64,000 nt of DNA from Parasphingorhabdus halotolerans (GCF_012516475.1 NZ_CP051217.1:620001-684000); one strand, 5' to 3'; positions 35,779 through 45,860 are shown, counted from the stretch's first letter. Program-made: numbers and translations. The notes: a model not told the origin generated them from the sequence alone.

Positions 35779-36707
35779 GTGTCATATTTCCGTGCCGCAA
35801 TCCATGCAGCAATCTTCGCGACTTCGGCGATCCTGCGCTCGACTTCCGCCGCAGGAGCAGTCGGACGATCCATAAAAATCGATAATATCCGTGGGTCATC
35901 GCCATCGTAACCAGCAAACGAAGGCCAGAATATTGCCACATCGTTGTAGGCCAGACCATCTGGCGCGGTCCCGGTCTTATTTCCCACCGGCCATCCATAA
36001 GGGATACCCAGTCGAATCCGCGCCAGCCCTGTTTGGCTGCGAGCCATCCATTCGTAAACGATAGTTTTACTGCTGCAACAGGGGTTTTTTATCATGATTT
36101 CATGAATAAGTTGCGAGAATGCTGCTGGACTTGTGGTATCCCTTACATCACCAATTCGGTTTTCGTTGAGATCAGGCTCAATCCTGTCGAGCCTCGTGAT
36201 TGTATCACCTTGTGAGCGAAAATAGCGCGTCAGGGCTTCCGGCCCGCCGATTGCCTCGAGAGCCAAATTTGCTGCGGCATTATCGCTTGTTATTACTGCC
36301 GCTTCGATCAGTTCATGCAAATTTGTTTCACCGCCGTCTCGCAGCCGCTCCTCAACAAATGGCGCATAAGGCACGAGGTCATTTTCCGTAAGCGCAATCG
36401 GGGCTTTGAGATCTAGCAGACCTTTCTGGCCTGCTTCAAGCACAGCCCACGCAAGTGGCAGTTTGAATGTCGAACACATCGCAAAGCGTTCGTCGCCGCG
36501 ATAAGCAAAATCAATCTCGCCATTTTTCCGCGTGAGAGCAACGCCCAATCTACCGCCCGTACTTTTTTCAAGTGCTTCAATTGCACGCCTTGCGGCGCTA
36601 TCCTGATATTTGAATACAGTCGGCTTTTCTGCGGCCCTTAACGGCAATGATACCGTTGCAGCCGCAGCCAAGCCCATAGCTCTAATGAAATTCCGACGAT
36701 CCAGCAT
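35775..36707 (-). CDS. Class A beta-lactamase
   Basis: A 310-residue serine beta-lactamase. The N-terminus carries a twin-arginine signal (RRNFIRAMG then a hydrophobic Ala-rich stretch). All class A motifs are present: S79-TFK (S70-x-x-K), SDN (S130), EPDLNE (E166-x-x-x-N170) and KTGT (K234). The residue before the nucleophile is Cys (MCSTFK), as in CTX-M and some carbapenemases, but the partner at Ambler 238 is Ala, so the carbapenemase-type disulfide is unlikely. It is chromosomal, flanked by core genes and shows no mobile elements, so it is probably an intrinsic gene. The spectrum cannot be told from sequence. Confidence 0.95.
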   Translation of the reverse strand: MLDRRNFIRAMGLAAAATVSLPLRAAEKPTVFKYQDSAARRAIEALEKSTGGRLGVALTRKNGEIDFAYRGDERFAMCSTFKLPLAWAVLEAGQKGLLDLKAPIALTENDLVPYAPFVEERLRDGGETNLHELIEAAVITSDNAAANLALEAIGGPEALTRYFRSQGDTITRLDRIEPDLNENRIGDVRDTTSPAAFSQLIHEIMIKNPCCSSKTIVYEWMARSQTGLARIRLGIPYGWPVGNKTGTAPDGLAYNDVAIFWPSFAGYDGDDPRILSIFMDRPTAPAAEVERRIAEVAKIAAWIAARKYDT

Positions 36708-36713
36708 AGTTTG

Positions 36714-37055
36714 TTACAATCCCTGCATATTTCGGCTTTCGGCCGGTATCCGCACCGTCAATCCATCCAGCGCCTCCGTGAGGGTAATCTGACACGCCAA
36801 CCGGCTCGTGCGCCGCGCACCGGCTGCCAAGTCTAGCATGTCTTCTTCCATCTCGGTCGCCTCCGGTAATTTATCGAAATCCCTCGCGTCGACAATGACG
36901 TGGCAAGTGGAACAAGCCATCTGTCCTTCGCAAGTGCCTTCCAGCGGTTGATCGTGGATTTGCGCTACGGTCAGCAAGCATTCACCCTCTGTGGCTTTGG
37001 CGGTCACAGTTCGCTGGCCATCTGCACTTACAAAATTAACTGCGATCTCGCTCAT
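36714..37055 (-). CDS. 2Fe-2S ferredoxin (adrenodoxin type)
   Basis: A 113-residue electron carrier. Cluster ligands C42, C48, C51 and C88 form the C-x5-C-x2-C-x36-C pattern (TCEGQMACSTCHV and RLAC). The adrenodoxin-like features VIVDARDFDKLPEA and EEDMLDLAAG are visible. It overlaps the start of no other frame but its ATG overlaps the stop of the upstream cysteine desulfurase by four bases, so the two are translationally coupled; such ferredoxins donate electrons in Fe-S cluster assembly or to cytochrome P450. The context favours cluster assembly. Confidence 0.95.
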   Translation of the reverse strand: MSEIAVNFVSADGQRTVTAKATEGECLLTVAQIHDQPLEGTCEGQMACSTCHVIVDARDFDKLPEATEMEEDMLDLAAGARRTSRLACQITLTEALDGLTVRIPAESRNMQGL

Positions 37056-38161
37056 AGCTGCTCCTCCGCTGCCCGATTTATCAGTGAGGCCGCCTGTTCG
37101 ATTTCTTCCACTGTTGTATATCGACCAAAGCCCAAGCGGATTGATGATTTGATTTCCGCCGGTTGCAAACCGAGCGCTGCCAGAACGTGGCTGGGCCTGC
37201 CCGATCCACTGGCGCAGGCGGACCCTGCAGAAAAGGCGACCCCGCGCACATCAGACATAAGCCGCGCAACGTCCAGTCCATCACGGCGGATATTGAGATT
37301 GCCTGGATAGCGCTGATCCTGAGACCCGTTCACCGTCCAATTGGCAAATTTTTCGCGGGCGCTTTTAGCGAGATTGGCGATAGACATCGCGTCCGCATCC
37401 CAGCGGTCAGCGCAAAGCTCAGTCGCCTTCCCAAGCCCCACACACAAAGCCGGAGACAATGTTCCTGAGCGCACGCCACGCTCCTGCCCACCGCCGTGGA
37501 TCAATGTTGGCACCTTCAGACCATTTTTCACCCAAAGTGCGCCAATGCCCTTTGGTCCGTAAATCTTGTGCCCGGAGAGCGCGATCATATCAATATTTGT
37601 CGGAATCGCGACACGTCCATAGCCTTGCACAGCATCGCAAAACATAAGCGCGCCGGCTTTGTGAGCGATATCGGTTATGGCTCCAACCGGCTGAATGACA
37701 CCAATTTCGTTGTTGACCAGCATGGCAGCAACGAGCGCAGTTTTTTGGTCGATTGTGGCTTCCATCTGTTCCATCGAAACAAGGCCATCACTGCCGACCG
37801 GATGCAGTATCACCTCAAAACCCTGCGCCTGATAGGACAGCGCCGTGTCTCTCACAGCTGCATGTTCACTCACCAAAACGACAATCTTATTGCGACCCTC
37901 CGACAGAAAAGCCTTCACCGCGCCAAAACCGAGATTGATCGCCTCCGTTGCGCTACCGGTAAATATCATTTCTCCATCATTGGGCAGTAGCGCACAAACC
38001 TGCTGTCGTGCTACTTCGACTGCAGCAGCAGACTTTCTCCCAAGAATATGCGGACTATGGGGATTACCGAAGTTATCGCGGAGCCACGGCACCATTGCCT
38101 CAAATACCTCTGGTGCCAGTGGCGTTGTTGCCTGATTATCGAGGTAAATCGGTTCTGTCAT
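37052..38161 (-). CDS. Cysteine desulfurase (IscS/NifS-like), copy 1 of a tandem pair
   Basis: PLP enzyme that takes sulfur from cysteine for Fe-S clusters or thio-cofactors. 369 residues. It starts MTEPIYLDNQATTPLAPEV, has the PLP-lysine motif ALSGHKIYGPKGIGALWV and the catalytic-cysteine loop FSAGSACASGSGRPSHVL. This matches group I (IscS/NifS) rather than SufS. It overlaps the ferredoxin start by four bases and follows the second desulfurase by eight bases, so all three form one unit. Confidence 0.93.
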   Translation of the reverse strand: MTEPIYLDNQATTPLAPEVFEAMVPWLRDNFGNPHSPHILGRKSAAAVEVARQQVCALLPNDGEMIFTGSATEAINLGFGAVKAFLSEGRNKIVVLVSEHAAVRDTALSYQAQGFEVILHPVGSDGLVSMEQMEATIDQKTALVAAMLVNNEIGVIQPVGAITDIAHKAGALMFCDAVQGYGRVAIPTNIDMIALSGHKIYGPKGIGALWVKNGLKVPTLIHGGGQERGVRSGTLSPALCVGLGKATELCADRWDADAMSIANLAKSAREKFANWTVNGSQDQRYPGNLNIRRDGLDVARLMSDVRGVAFSAGSACASGSGRPSHVLAALGLQPAEIKSSIRLGFGRYTTVEEIEQAASLINRAAEEQL

Positions 38162-38169
38162 CGCTTAAG

Positions 38170-39243
38170 TTAAGCGCGCCGCGCTTCGGCAAAGATCGAC
38201 TTCCACTGGTCGATAAACGCATAAACGTGCGTGCGCGTGGTATCGCGTCCTATGCTGACACGGATCACTTCTTTGGCTATAGCTCCGTCAATCCCCATCG
38301 CCTCCAGAACATGGCTGGGTTTCAGCGTACCAGAGGAACAGGCGCTGCCTGCCGACACCGAAAAACCGGCCATATCGAATTTTATCAACTGCGTATTCGC
38401 GGCAACGCCCGGCATATGATAGCTGGCGATCGTCGCAATGCGCGGCGCGTTGTCAGCGATCACGGTGCCGCCTTCCTTCTTGATCGCATCATCCAGATGC
38501 TGGCGCAGTTCCGTCGCCCGGCCTGCCCAATTGGACGGCGCTTCCAGCGCGGCCACCATTCCCATGATATAGGGCAGATTTTGGGTACCTGAACGATAGC
38601 CTTGTTCCTGACCGCCGCGTGCATCGAGCAATTTCAAATCCTTGATCAACAAAGCCCCAACGCCAGGAGGGCCACCAAATTTATGCGCCGCGACGACAAT
38701 CATATCCACATCAGGTAGCGGCATTTTACCAGCAGATTGCGAGCAGTCTGCTAGCAAATAGGCGCTGCGGTCTTTGGTAACTTTGGCGAGCGATGCCAGA
38801 TCCTGCATCACACCTGTTTCGTTGTTCACTGATTGGATAGCCACCAGCGCAGGCCCTTCGACGCCCTTCAGAACATGATTGAGGTTCATCGGCACGACCA
38901 TCCCGTTAAGATCGACAGGAAGCGGCTTTGCGGATTTGCCGAACCGCAGAACCACATCATGCTCAACAGTAGAAATAAGCTGAACGGGAGGCCTTGAGTG
39001 CTGCAGTGCGATTGCAATGGCCTCGCTGGCTCCGCTCGTGAAAATCACATCACCGTCCCAACCCAGTGCGGCTTTAAAACGGCTCCGGGCATTTTCCAGC
39101 ATTGATTGCGCTGCGCGGCCATCGGCATGTGGAGATGACGGATTAGCCCAATGTTCAAAACCCTCGCGGCAAGCTTGTTTTGCAGCGTCCAGCATGGGTG
39201 TAGTAGCGGCATAATCGAGATAAATACGTTTCTGATCTTGCAT
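38170..39243 (-). CDS. Cysteine desulfurase (IscS/NifS-like), copy 2 of a tandem pair
   Basis: A second PLP-dependent desulfurase of about 357 residues: KRIYLDYAATTPMLDAAKQA at the start, PLP-lysine motif VAAHKFGGPPGVGALL, and catalytic loop VSAGSACSSGTLKPSHVLEAMG. It is clearly related to the downstream copy but well diverged. The ATG at 39243 is the natural start by homology; it lacks a good ribosome-binding site, while a TTG at 39306 lies just after AAGGAGAG, so the true start is uncertain. First gene of the desulfurase-desulfurase-ferredoxin unit, divergent from the alpha/beta hydrolase gene. Confidence 0.92.
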   Translation of the reverse strand: MQDQKRIYLDYAATTPMLDAAKQACREGFEHWANPSSPHADGRAAQSMLENARSRFKAALGWDGDVIFTSGASEAIAIALQHSRPPVQLISTVEHDVVLRFGKSAKPLPVDLNGMVVPMNLNHVLKGVEGPALVAIQSVNNETGVMQDLASLAKVTKDRSAYLLADCSQSAGKMPLPDVDMIVVAAHKFGGPPGVGALLIKDLKLLDARGGQEQGYRSGTQNLPYIMGMVAALEAPSNWAGRATELRQHLDDAIKKEGGTVIADNAPRIATIASYHMPGVAANTQLIKFDMAGFSVSAGSACSSGTLKPSHVLEAMGIDGAIAKEVIRVSIGRDTTRTHVYAFIDQWKSIFAEARRA

Positions 39244-39398
39244 GTTGCTAGCGAAAACTTTCGATGACTGCCCAGATGGTGCGGGATTGAGTTGCGATAT
39301 TATCAACTCTCCTTATATAGGCGCTTCAATCAGCGCAAAAGCAATTCGCACTTTTGCAGTCTTTCGATCAGAAAACACGTTACAGAATTGAAAAACCT

Positions 39399-40055
39399 AT
39401 GCCAGATGTAATTTTTACCGGTCCTGAAGGTCGCCTGGAAGGCCGGTTTAGCCCTCCACCACGCGACCGCGCTCCTGTCGCCATGATCCTTCACCCACAT
39501 CCGCAAGCAGGCGGCACGATGAATGACCGGATCACGCAAGCGATGTATAAAACTTTTGTGAAACGCGGCTTCGCCACATTGCGGTTCAATTTTCGCGGTG
39601 TCGGTCGCTCGCAAGGCACTTTTGACAATGGCATCGGGGAATTGTCGGATGCCGCTGCTGCTCTGGATTGGGTGCAGAGCTTCCATCCTGAAGCACAGAC
39701 CACCTGGATTGCCGGCTATAGCTTTGGTGCATGGATCGGTATGCAGCTATTGATGCGACGTCCCGAAGTGCGCGGCTTCATCTCGGTATCCCCGCCGGCC
39801 AATATGTATGATTTCAACTTCCTAGCGCCCTGCCCTTCATCGGGCATCATTATTCAAGGTGTGAATGACGAGGTAGTAACCCCGAGCGCAGTGCAAAAGT
39901 TGGTCGACAAACTCCGCACACAAAAGCATATCACCATTCACCATGATGAAATTCCGCGGGCCAATCATTTTTACGAAAATGAAATGGAGCTTCTGATGGG
40001 CTCGGTGGATAATTATCTGAACATGAGACTCGCGCCGGATTCACCGATAAAATAG
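39399..40055 (+). CDS. Alpha/beta hydrolase (dienelactone hydrolase/CocE-like small family)
   Basis: A 218-residue hydrolase. The ATG at 39399 gives MPDVIFTGPEGRLEGRF; an earlier ATG at 39354 would add 15 residues of no family resemblance. It has AMILHPHPQAGGTMND (oxyanion-hole region), RFNFRGVGRSQG, nucleophile elbow AGYSFGAWIG (Ser) and catalytic-His region PRANHFYENEM. Small hydrolases of this sort are often placed beside Fe-S assembly genes in alphaproteobacteria. The substrate is unknown. Confidence 0.87.
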   Translation: MPDVIFTGPEGRLEGRFSPPPRDRAPVAMILHPHPQAGGTMNDRITQAMYKTFVKRGFATLRFNFRGVGRSQGTFDNGIGELSDAAAALDWVQSFHPEAQTTWIAGYSFGAWIGMQLLMRRPEVRGFISVSPPANMYDFNFLAPCPSSGIIIQGVNDEVVTPSAVQKLVDKLRTQKHITIHHDEIPRANHFYENEMELLMGSVDNYLNMRLAPDSPIK

Positions 40056-40057
40056 CG

Positions 40058-40261
40058 CTATTCCGTGGCTTTAGTATCGGGCGTTTTATCCCCCTCTGGT
40101 AGCGGAATAGACCAGATCGCAACATTGCCGAACATGACGAGCGACGCTGCTAACATAAGCAAGCCTTGTTGCTTGTTATTGCCTTTGCGCAAAATGTAGA
40201 TGCCACCAGCCAGCAGGGCGGCACCGGCCAGCATCAGGATAGATAAAACCAGATCAGACAT
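40058..40261 (-). CDS. Small membrane protein of unknown function
   Basis: 67 residues with two predicted transmembrane helices (about 5-25 and 34-54) separated by a basic loop RKGNNKQQG and a polar C-terminal tail. The hydrophobic pattern, the start MSDLVLSILMLAGAALLAGG and position in an otherwise empty gap support a real gene. It is convergent with the alpha/beta hydrolase gene, three bases apart. No family recognised. Confidence 0.6.
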   Translation of the reverse strand: MSDLVLSILMLAGAALLAGGIYILRKGNNKQQGLLMLAASLVMFGNVAIWSIPLPEGDKTPDTKATE

Positions 40262-40471
40262 TTTATACTTTACACTGCTCCTTTCCCTTATCGCATCACG
40301 GCTTACGCGATCTTCGTCGGTGTAAAAACACTATTTATCAAATGCATTATTTGCACTCAGCTTATTCAGCCGTCATGATTCGGGCTTGGTCGCTTCCGTT
40401 TCATTGGTTATGTCCATTTTAGACCAAACTGAAGATTGATCGAATAACTGCAATTGTATAGAACATATCAG

Positions 40472-40497
40472 GTTCATAACATAAATTTATTGTGAAC
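40472..40497. promoter_or_regulatory. AT-rich dyad before the unknown gene at 40533
   Basis: GTTCA and TGAAC flank the perfect core ATAAATTTAT, with slightly unequal spacers (TAAC on the left, TG on the right). It ends 35 bases before the start codon, a good place for an operator. Symmetry only; no known regulator is matched. Confidence 0.3.
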
Positions 40498-40532
40498 ATC
40501 TAACTGAGCGACACGCGCAAAGGCAACCGTTG

Positions 40533-41264
40533 ATGCAATATGACCAACCCCTTCTCGTTGTTGCAAAGCTTTCTACTCATTTTCGAATCTCCAGTCTTGT
40601 AAAGCAACTGAAGAGTGAAGGTCAGGCCACTTATGCTCCGCAAGCAAACAATGCGTCTGAGCAATGTGAAGTCATTCTGGATGGCATGTCCTTTTTATTG
40701 TCGAGGTACGCGCCAGCAGAACTGAACAAGGGTTTCGAAATTGATACGCTCGCCAATAGCTTTTGCAAAAAACCGGTATCCGATTCGTCTGCCATTGGCA
40801 TTGCTCTTGGGGAAAACATCAAGAGTGGCAAGCATGTTGCTACTATAAATCGTGCGCTTTTGAAGCTTGCCATATTGACGGGCGATATTGTGAATGCCAC
40901 CCATGTTTCATGGTTGCCTGCCCGGCATAATATTGACTTCGGATTTTTTGTGGAAGCAGCAAATGACTATATCGCAGGCGGTCCAGTTCCAGCGCTGATC
41001 CAGGTTGCGGTCAACAAGTCCAGCGATGGCGCACTTCACACCACAGGCCTTGATTATTTTTGCGGTCAGGAAGTGGTTTTTCAAGCACCGCCTGATTTTC
41101 CGGAAAACGAATCCATCAAAAGGTTGGTTCGGATAGCCCATGATTTGGCTACAAATGGCCCTATAGACAACGCTATCGAAACGAGCGGGCTCGACGTTGA
41201 CGAAACAATTAGATTTCAACCCAGCGGGGATAGCAAACATCTATCTGTGGAAATTATTGTCTAG
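40533..41264 (+). CDS. Protein of unknown function, possibly DUF4261-like
   Basis: A 243-residue soluble protein. An ATG at 40533 directly follows an in-frame TTG, and either could be used. Features include VILDGMSFLLSRYAPAE, a central region HVSWLPARHNIDFGFFVEAANDYIAGG and TTGLDYFCGQEVVF toward the end; the order 'W-P in the middle, G-x-P-x-LIQV, then TTGL-x-x-F-G-x-E' resembles the DUF4261 family, but the match is weak by eye. No signal peptide. It converges with pckA and shares a hairpin with it. Function unknown. Confidence 0.65.
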   Translation: MQYDQPLLVVAKLSTHFRISSLVKQLKSEGQATYAPQANNASEQCEVILDGMSFLLSRYAPAELNKGFEIDTLANSFCKKPVSDSSAIGIALGENIKSGKHVATINRALLKLAILTGDIVNATHVSWLPARHNIDFGFFVEAANDYIAGGPVPALIQVAVNKSSDGALHTTGLDYFCGQEVVFQAPPDFPENESIKRLVRIAHDLATNGPIDNAIETSGLDVDETIRFQPSGDSKHLSVEIIV

Positions 41265-41274
41265 ATCGGAGAAC

Positions 41275-41299
41275 TGCGCCGACATTCTCTGCCGGCGCA
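41275..41299. terminator. Shared hairpin between convergent unknown gene and pckA
   Basis: TGCGCCG pairs with CGGCGCA across an 11-base loop, located 11 bases after the plus-strand stop and 13 bases after the pckA stop. No strong T-run, so termination efficiency is uncertain. Confidence 0.4.
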
Positions 41300-41311
41300 T
41301 TAATATTCCCG

Positions 41312-42907
41312 CTATGCTGCAGTTGGCGCAGCCTCACGAACGTTTTGATCGACATGCTCGGCAAACTGCTCAAAATTATCGATGAATAATTTCACCAGTT
41401 TCTGTGCGGTTTCATCATAAGCTGCCGGGTCCGACCATGTTGAACGCGGATCCAGTATGGCGCTGTCTACACCTGGCACCGCAACCGGCACTTCAAAACC
41501 AAAATTGTCGTCTGTACGGAATGCGCCGTCGTTCAGGCTGCCATCAAGCGCTGCGTTGAGCAGAGCGCGCGTGGCTTTGATCGGCATGCGATTGCCTTCG
41601 CCATATTTACCACCTGTCCAACCAGTATTAACTAGCCAGCAACGCACACCACCCTTGGCGATACGCTCTTTCAGCAGATTCCCGTAAACTGAAGGGTGGC
41701 GTGGCATGAATGGCGCGCCAAAACATGTTGAGAAGGTCGCTTCCGGTTCCGTAACGCCAATTTCCGTACCGGCGACCTTCGCGGTATAACCAGAAAGGAA
41801 GTGATACATCGCTTGCTCGGGCGTGAGCCGCGATATCGGAGGCAAAACACCAAAAGCATCGGCCGTCAACATAATGATGTTCTTGGGAACCGGCCCCATA
41901 TTCTTTTCAGATGTGTTGGGGATAAAGTCGATCGGATAAGCGCCGCGGGTATTTTCTGCCTTGCTGTTGTCATCAAGATCAAGTTCCCGGGTATCCGGGT
42001 CCATCACGACATTTTCCAGAACCGTACCGAAACGACGGGTTGTCGCATAAATTTCTGGCTCTGCTTCTTCCGAAAGACGGATCATTTTTGCGTAGCAACC
42101 GCCTTCGAAGTTAAACACCGCAGTATCAGACCACCCATGTTCATCATCACCAATCAACGTGCGGCTGGCATCGGCAGAAAGGGTTGTTTTTCCGGTGCCG
42201 GAAAGACCGAAGAATACCGCTGTATCACCTTCAGGGCCGATGTTGGCTGAACAATGCATCGGCATAACCGAATCGAGTGGCAGAAGATAATTGAGCAATC
42301 CAAATACGGATTTCTTCATCTCACCTGCATAAGCCGTACCGCCAATGAGAATGAGCTTTTCACTCAAGTTCACCACGACAACTGTTCCGCTACGCGTGCC
42401 ATGGCGCTCAGGGTCGGCCTGGAAGCTTGGCAGATCAATAATCGTATATTCAGGCACAAATGAACCGAGTTCTTCTGCCGCCGGGCGCACCAGCATCGTC
42501 CGGATAAAAAGGTTATGCCACGCTTTTTCATTGATAACCCGCACGTTCACACGGTGCTCAGGTTGCGAACCGCCAAAAAGATCTTGCACAAACAATGTTT
42601 CTTTTTCGGCAAGAGCAGCAAGAAAATCGGCTTTCAACGCAGCAAAATGCTCGGGCGTCATGCCTTTGTTGGTCTTGCCCCACCAGACACTATCCTCTGT
42701 TTCAGAATCGCGGACGATGAACTTGTCATTTGCGGAACGGCCGGTATGCGCGCCTGTCTCGACCACCAGAGGACCATCCTTGGCGAGATGTCCCTCACCG
42801 CGCGATACAGCGGCTTCAACCAAAGCCTCCGTTCCCAAATTCCAGTGCTGCTCGGCACTTGTCGTAAAACCCTGATCGTTCAATGAAACGGCTGACTTCT
42901 GTGGCAA
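41312..42907 (-). CDS. pckA: Phosphoenolpyruvate carboxykinase (ATP)
   Basis: Converts oxaloacetate and ATP to PEP and CO2, the first committed step of gluconeogenesis. The 531-residue protein has [18 protein letters not shown], the kinase-1a P-loop [13 protein letters not shown], the metal motif [10 protein letters not shown] and [12 protein letters not shown], all standard for the ATP-using family. It is divergent from chvI with a 241-base gap; pckA beside chvI-chvG is a conserved alphaproteobacterial neighbourhood, and in Rhizobiales ChvI influences pckA transcription. Confidence 0.98.
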   Translation of the reverse strand: MPQKSAVSLNDQGFTTSAEQHWNLGTEALVEAAVSRGEGHLAKDGPLVVETGAHTGRSANDKFIVRDSETEDSVWWGKTNKGMTPEHFAALKADFLAALAEKETLFVQDLFGGSQPEHRVNVRVINEKAWHNLFIRTMLVRPAAEELGSFVPEYTIIDLPSFQADPERHGTRSGTVVVVNLSEKLILIGGTAYAGEMKKSVFGLLNYLLPLDSVMPMHCSANIGPEGDTAVFFGLSGTGKTTLSADASRTLIGDDEHGWSDTAVFNFEGGCYAKMIRLSEEAEPEIYATTRRFGTVLENVVMDPDTRELDLDDNSKAENTRGAYPIDFIPNTSEKNMGPVPKNIIMLTADAFGVLPPISRLTPEQAMYHFLSGYTAKVAGTEIGVTEPEATFSTCFGAPFMPRHPSVYGNLLKERIAKGGVRCWLVNTGWTGGKYGEGNRMPIKATRALLNAALDGSLNDGAFRTDDNFGFEVPVAVPGVDSAILDPRSTWSDPAAYDETAQKLVKLFIDNFEQFAEHVDQNVREAAPTAA

Positions 42908-43148
42908 AACTAATCCCTAATGCTTGAAAATGGTGATCTGCGGTGCAGTGTTATAGAATTGTGATGGCGCTTATCGCACCATATCGAGTCGGTCAAATAT
43001 CTTGGGACCCACTATACATGATTTGGACCAATATTGCTGCAAATCCGGCTCTTTTTCAAAAATATCATCAGATTATTCCGTTCTTGTAAGCCCGCGACGC
43101 AAGGGTTAGATCATATTTCCAAAAGTCGCAGAGGTTGAACGGAAATTT

Positions 43149-43853
43149 ATGGCAGCGAATATCGCCCTGGTCGATGACGATCGAAATATCCTGACGTCCG
43201 TATCAATCGCGATGCAGGCAGAAGGTTTTGTGACTCGGGTATATTCCGATAGTGAGGCAGCACTGCAGGCGATTTTGGACAACCCGCCTGACTTGGGAAT
43301 TTTCGATATAAAAATGCCCAAAATGGACGGTCTGGAGTTGCTTCGCCGGGTTCGGGAAAAAAGCAACGTGCCGGTTATATTCCTTACATCCAAGGACGAG
43401 GAACTAGATGAGGCCCTAGGTCTTGCGATGGGCGCTGATGATTACATAAAAAAGCCTTTCTCACAGCGACTTCTAATTGCCCGAGTCAAATCAATTTTGC
43501 GCCGCGCTGAACTCATGAAGTCTTCCGATAACGGAGACATGGAAGAAATTTCGGAACCTCTGGTTAGAGGCAAGCTTGAAATGGATCCGCCGCGCCATCT
43601 GGTGAAGTGGGATGGCCAGAATGTGACGCTTACGGTCACAGAGTTTATGATACTGGAAACGCTGGCCACTCGTCCCGGCGTTGTCAAAAGCCGCAATCTG
43701 CTGATGGACGCAGCGTATCAGGACGACGTCTATGTCGATGATCGTACGATCGATAGTCACATAAAACGCCTGCGCCGGAAGTTCCGCGAAGTTGATCCGG
43801 AATTTGACGCCATTGATACGCTCTATGGAGCCGGTTATCGCTACACCGAATAA
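43149..43853 (+). CDS. chvI: Response regulator ChvI (OmpR/PhoB class)
   Basis: A 234-residue two-component transcription factor. The receiver domain has acidic residues LVDDD near 8-11, phospho-acceptor D53 (IFDIKMP), the switch Thr (FLTSKDEE) and K-P (IKKPFS). The winged-helix DNA-binding domain contains [22 protein letters not shown] and ends YGAGYRYTE. The position next to chvG, hprK and pckA identifies it as ChvI rather than another OmpR-type regulator. It controls envelope stress and central carbon genes in related bacteria. Confidence 0.94.
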   Translation: MAANIALVDDDRNILTSVSIAMQAEGFVTRVYSDSEAALQAILDNPPDLGIFDIKMPKMDGLELLRRVREKSNVPVIFLTSKDEELDEALGLAMGADDYIKKPFSQRLLIARVKSILRRAELMKSSDNGDMEEISEPLVRGKLEMDPPRHLVKWDGQNVTLTVTEFMILETLATRPGVVKSRNLLMDAAYQDDVYVDDRTIDSHIKRLRRKFREVDPEFDAIDTLYGAGYRYTE

Positions 43854-45426
43854 CAGTCGTCCACCAGAATTGGGCACGGACCTAACTCTGCGCTGGTCGG
43901 CACGTTTGTCTTTGACAAGCCGGATACTGGCGGTGAACATACTGACCATTGCCCTGCTCGCTGGCAGCCTGTTCTATCTGGATAACTATCGCAGCAGACT
44001 GACGGAAGAAAGATTAGAACAGGCAGAAGTGCAAACCGAGTTGATCGGCGACGCCCTGGTTCATTCATCGCCGGATTATCACTCTGTGCTTATCGAACGA
44101 TTTGCGAACAGGCTGAGCGCGCGGATACGGATATATAGCCCGAACGGTGAAAAACTGAGTGACAGTTTCGAACTGTCAGATCCAACATACGAACTTATCG
44201 ATCCTGAAACCCAGCCCTGGAGGAAGGATGCCGCGCGCGCTCTCGATAAGGCCATTGAATATGTTGTTTTAAGCAAGCCTATTTCGGACTATCAGGAACC
44301 GGAAAATGACCAAACCGGATCTTGGCAAGAACTCAAAACTGCTGCAAGTACTGGCAAAACTGCGAGCAGCGTCAAATATGCCCCCGATCGCACCCCTATG
44401 TTAATTGCCGGAACTGTTCAGGCGGGTACCAACAACCAGATACTCTTGACGTTGAACCCGCGCGACATAACACGCATTGTTCGTGCAGAGCGCGGCAGTG
44501 TCATAATAGTAATGCTATTGGCAGCGCTAGTTTCTATCCTCCTTTCCTTGTTCCTAGCCCGCACCATCGTTCGCCCCATCCGGCGACTGGCACGCGCAGC
44601 TGTTCGCGTGAGATTGGGACGGGAACCGGAAATTTCGATACCCAGAATGCCGGACCGGAAAGACGAAATCGGTCAATTGGCTCGCGCATTGGCCGATATG
44701 AGCGGCGCATTGCGTCACCGGATTGATGCGACCGAGGCATTTGCCGCCGATGTCAGCCACGAAATCAAAAACCCGCTGGCTTCCCTTCGATCAGCGCTGG
44801 AAGGTTTGCAAACCGTCAAGCAGCCAGAATTGCAAAACCAGCTACTTGAAGTCGCCAGCGATGACGTGCGCCGGATCGACCGGCTGATCAATGATATTTC
44901 CGAAGCATCCCGGGTCGATGCAGAATTAGCCCGAACCAGGTTCGAGCCTGTCGATATAGGTCAAATGCTTGACCAGCTGCTGGCAGCTAGAGAACAGCGG
45001 GACACCAATGCGGGCGTCAAAATTGCATTTGCCAGACCAGCGAGAGGTGTCGCTATGGTCATGGGTGATGATGGCAGATTAGAGCGGGTTTTTAGCAACA
45101 TCCTCGATAACGCAGTCTCATTTTCACCCGACGATGGACTAATCGAAATACTAGCGACACCAGATGACGATGAGGTTGTCATTCATATTTGCGACCAGGG
45201 ACCCGGAGTAGCATCCGAACACCGCGAAAACATTTTCAACCGGTTTCATTCGGATCGCCCTGCGGGAGAAGTCTTTGGCAGGCATAGCGGCCTGGGCCTG
45301 GCTATCGCAAAAACGATTATAGAAGGTCATGAAGGCACGATATGCGTCAAAGACAAACCTAATGGGGACCCCGGAGCCCTGTTTGAAATCAAACTGCCCT
45401 CAGCGTCAACATCGCCAATTTTATGA
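43825..45426 (+). CDS. chvG: Sensor histidine kinase ChvG
   Basis: Membrane histidine kinase partner of ChvI. I start it at the ATG at 43825, which overlaps the chvI end; an ATG at 43792 is also possible. Two transmembrane helices (about residues 30-52 and 218-240) bound a periplasmic sensor of about 165 residues. HAMP follows, then the His box [18 protein letters not shown] (His near residue 312), the N box [10 protein letters not shown], and G boxes DQGPGV and [12 protein letters not shown]. The sensor domain contains a proline-free, Gln/Asp-rich segment but no recognisable fold. The stop overlaps hprK by four bases. Confidence 0.94.
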   Translation: MEPVIATPNNSRPPELGTDLTLRWSARLSLTSRILAVNILTIALLAGSLFYLDNYRSRLTEERLEQAEVQTELIGDALVHSSPDYHSVLIERFANRLSARIRIYSPNGEKLSDSFELSDPTYELIDPETQPWRKDAARALDKAIEYVVLSKPISDYQEPENDQTGSWQELKTAASTGKTASSVKYAPDRTPMLIAGTVQAGTNNQILLTLNPRDITRIVRAERGSVIIVMLLAALVSILLSLFLARTIVRPIRRLARAAVRVRLGREPEISIPRMPDRKDEIGQLARALADMSGALRHRIDATEAFAADVSHEIKNPLASLRSALEGLQTVKQPELQNQLLEVASDDVRRIDRLINDISEASRVDAELARTRFEPVDIGQMLDQLLAAREQRDTNAGVKIAFARPARGVAMVMGDDGRLERVFSNILDNAVSFSPDDGLIEILATPDDDEVVIHICDQGPGVASEHRENIFNRFHSDRPAGEVFGRHSGLGLAIAKTIIEGHEGTICVKDKPNGDPGALFEIKLPSASTSPIL

Positions 45427-45860
45427 CACAAATTGAAAGCCAGAAAGTCCATGCGACGAGCGTTGCCATCCATGGTCATGGGATCATGATCAGGGGTAAA
45501 TCGGGGTCTGGCAAATCTGATCTTGCTTTGAGGCTAATTGATCGCGGGGCCGTTCTGATCAGCGACGACTATTGTGTTCTCACTCCTGGCGAAGATAAAA
45601 TAAATATATCCCCGCCTCCGACGATCGCTGGCAAAATTGAAGTGGCATCAATCGGAATCATCAAACTTGATTATGTGTCTGACGTCCCGTTGCGAATAAT
45701 TGTTCAACTAAAAAAATCGGCAGAGCGATTCCCTATGGATAGCCCGACCTCAGATTTGCTGGGCTATACCTTGCCAACCATAGTCATTAATCCGATGGAA
45801 CCCAGCGCACCGATCAAAGTAGAGATGGCAATTCGCTACCTTCCGCGTCTAAAAGGATGA
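45423..45860 (+). CDS. hprK: HPr kinase/phosphorylase, short alphaproteobacterial form
   Basis: 145 residues that correspond only to the C-terminal catalytic domain of HprK; the N-terminal half of Gram-positive HprK is absent, as is usual in alphaproteobacteria. The P-loop GKSGSGKSDLALRLI and the acidic DRGAVLISDD are visible. It should phosphorylate HPr on a serine, here encoded three genes downstream. It overlaps chvG upstream and rapZ downstream by four bases each, so the genes are translationally coupled. Confidence 0.92.
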   Translation: MTQIESQKVHATSVAIHGHGIMIRGKSGSGKSDLALRLIDRGAVLISDDYCVLTPGEDKINISPPPTIAGKIEVASIGIIKLDYVSDVPLRIIVQLKKSAERFPMDSPTSDLLGYTLPTIVINPMEPSAPIKVEMAIRYLPRLKG

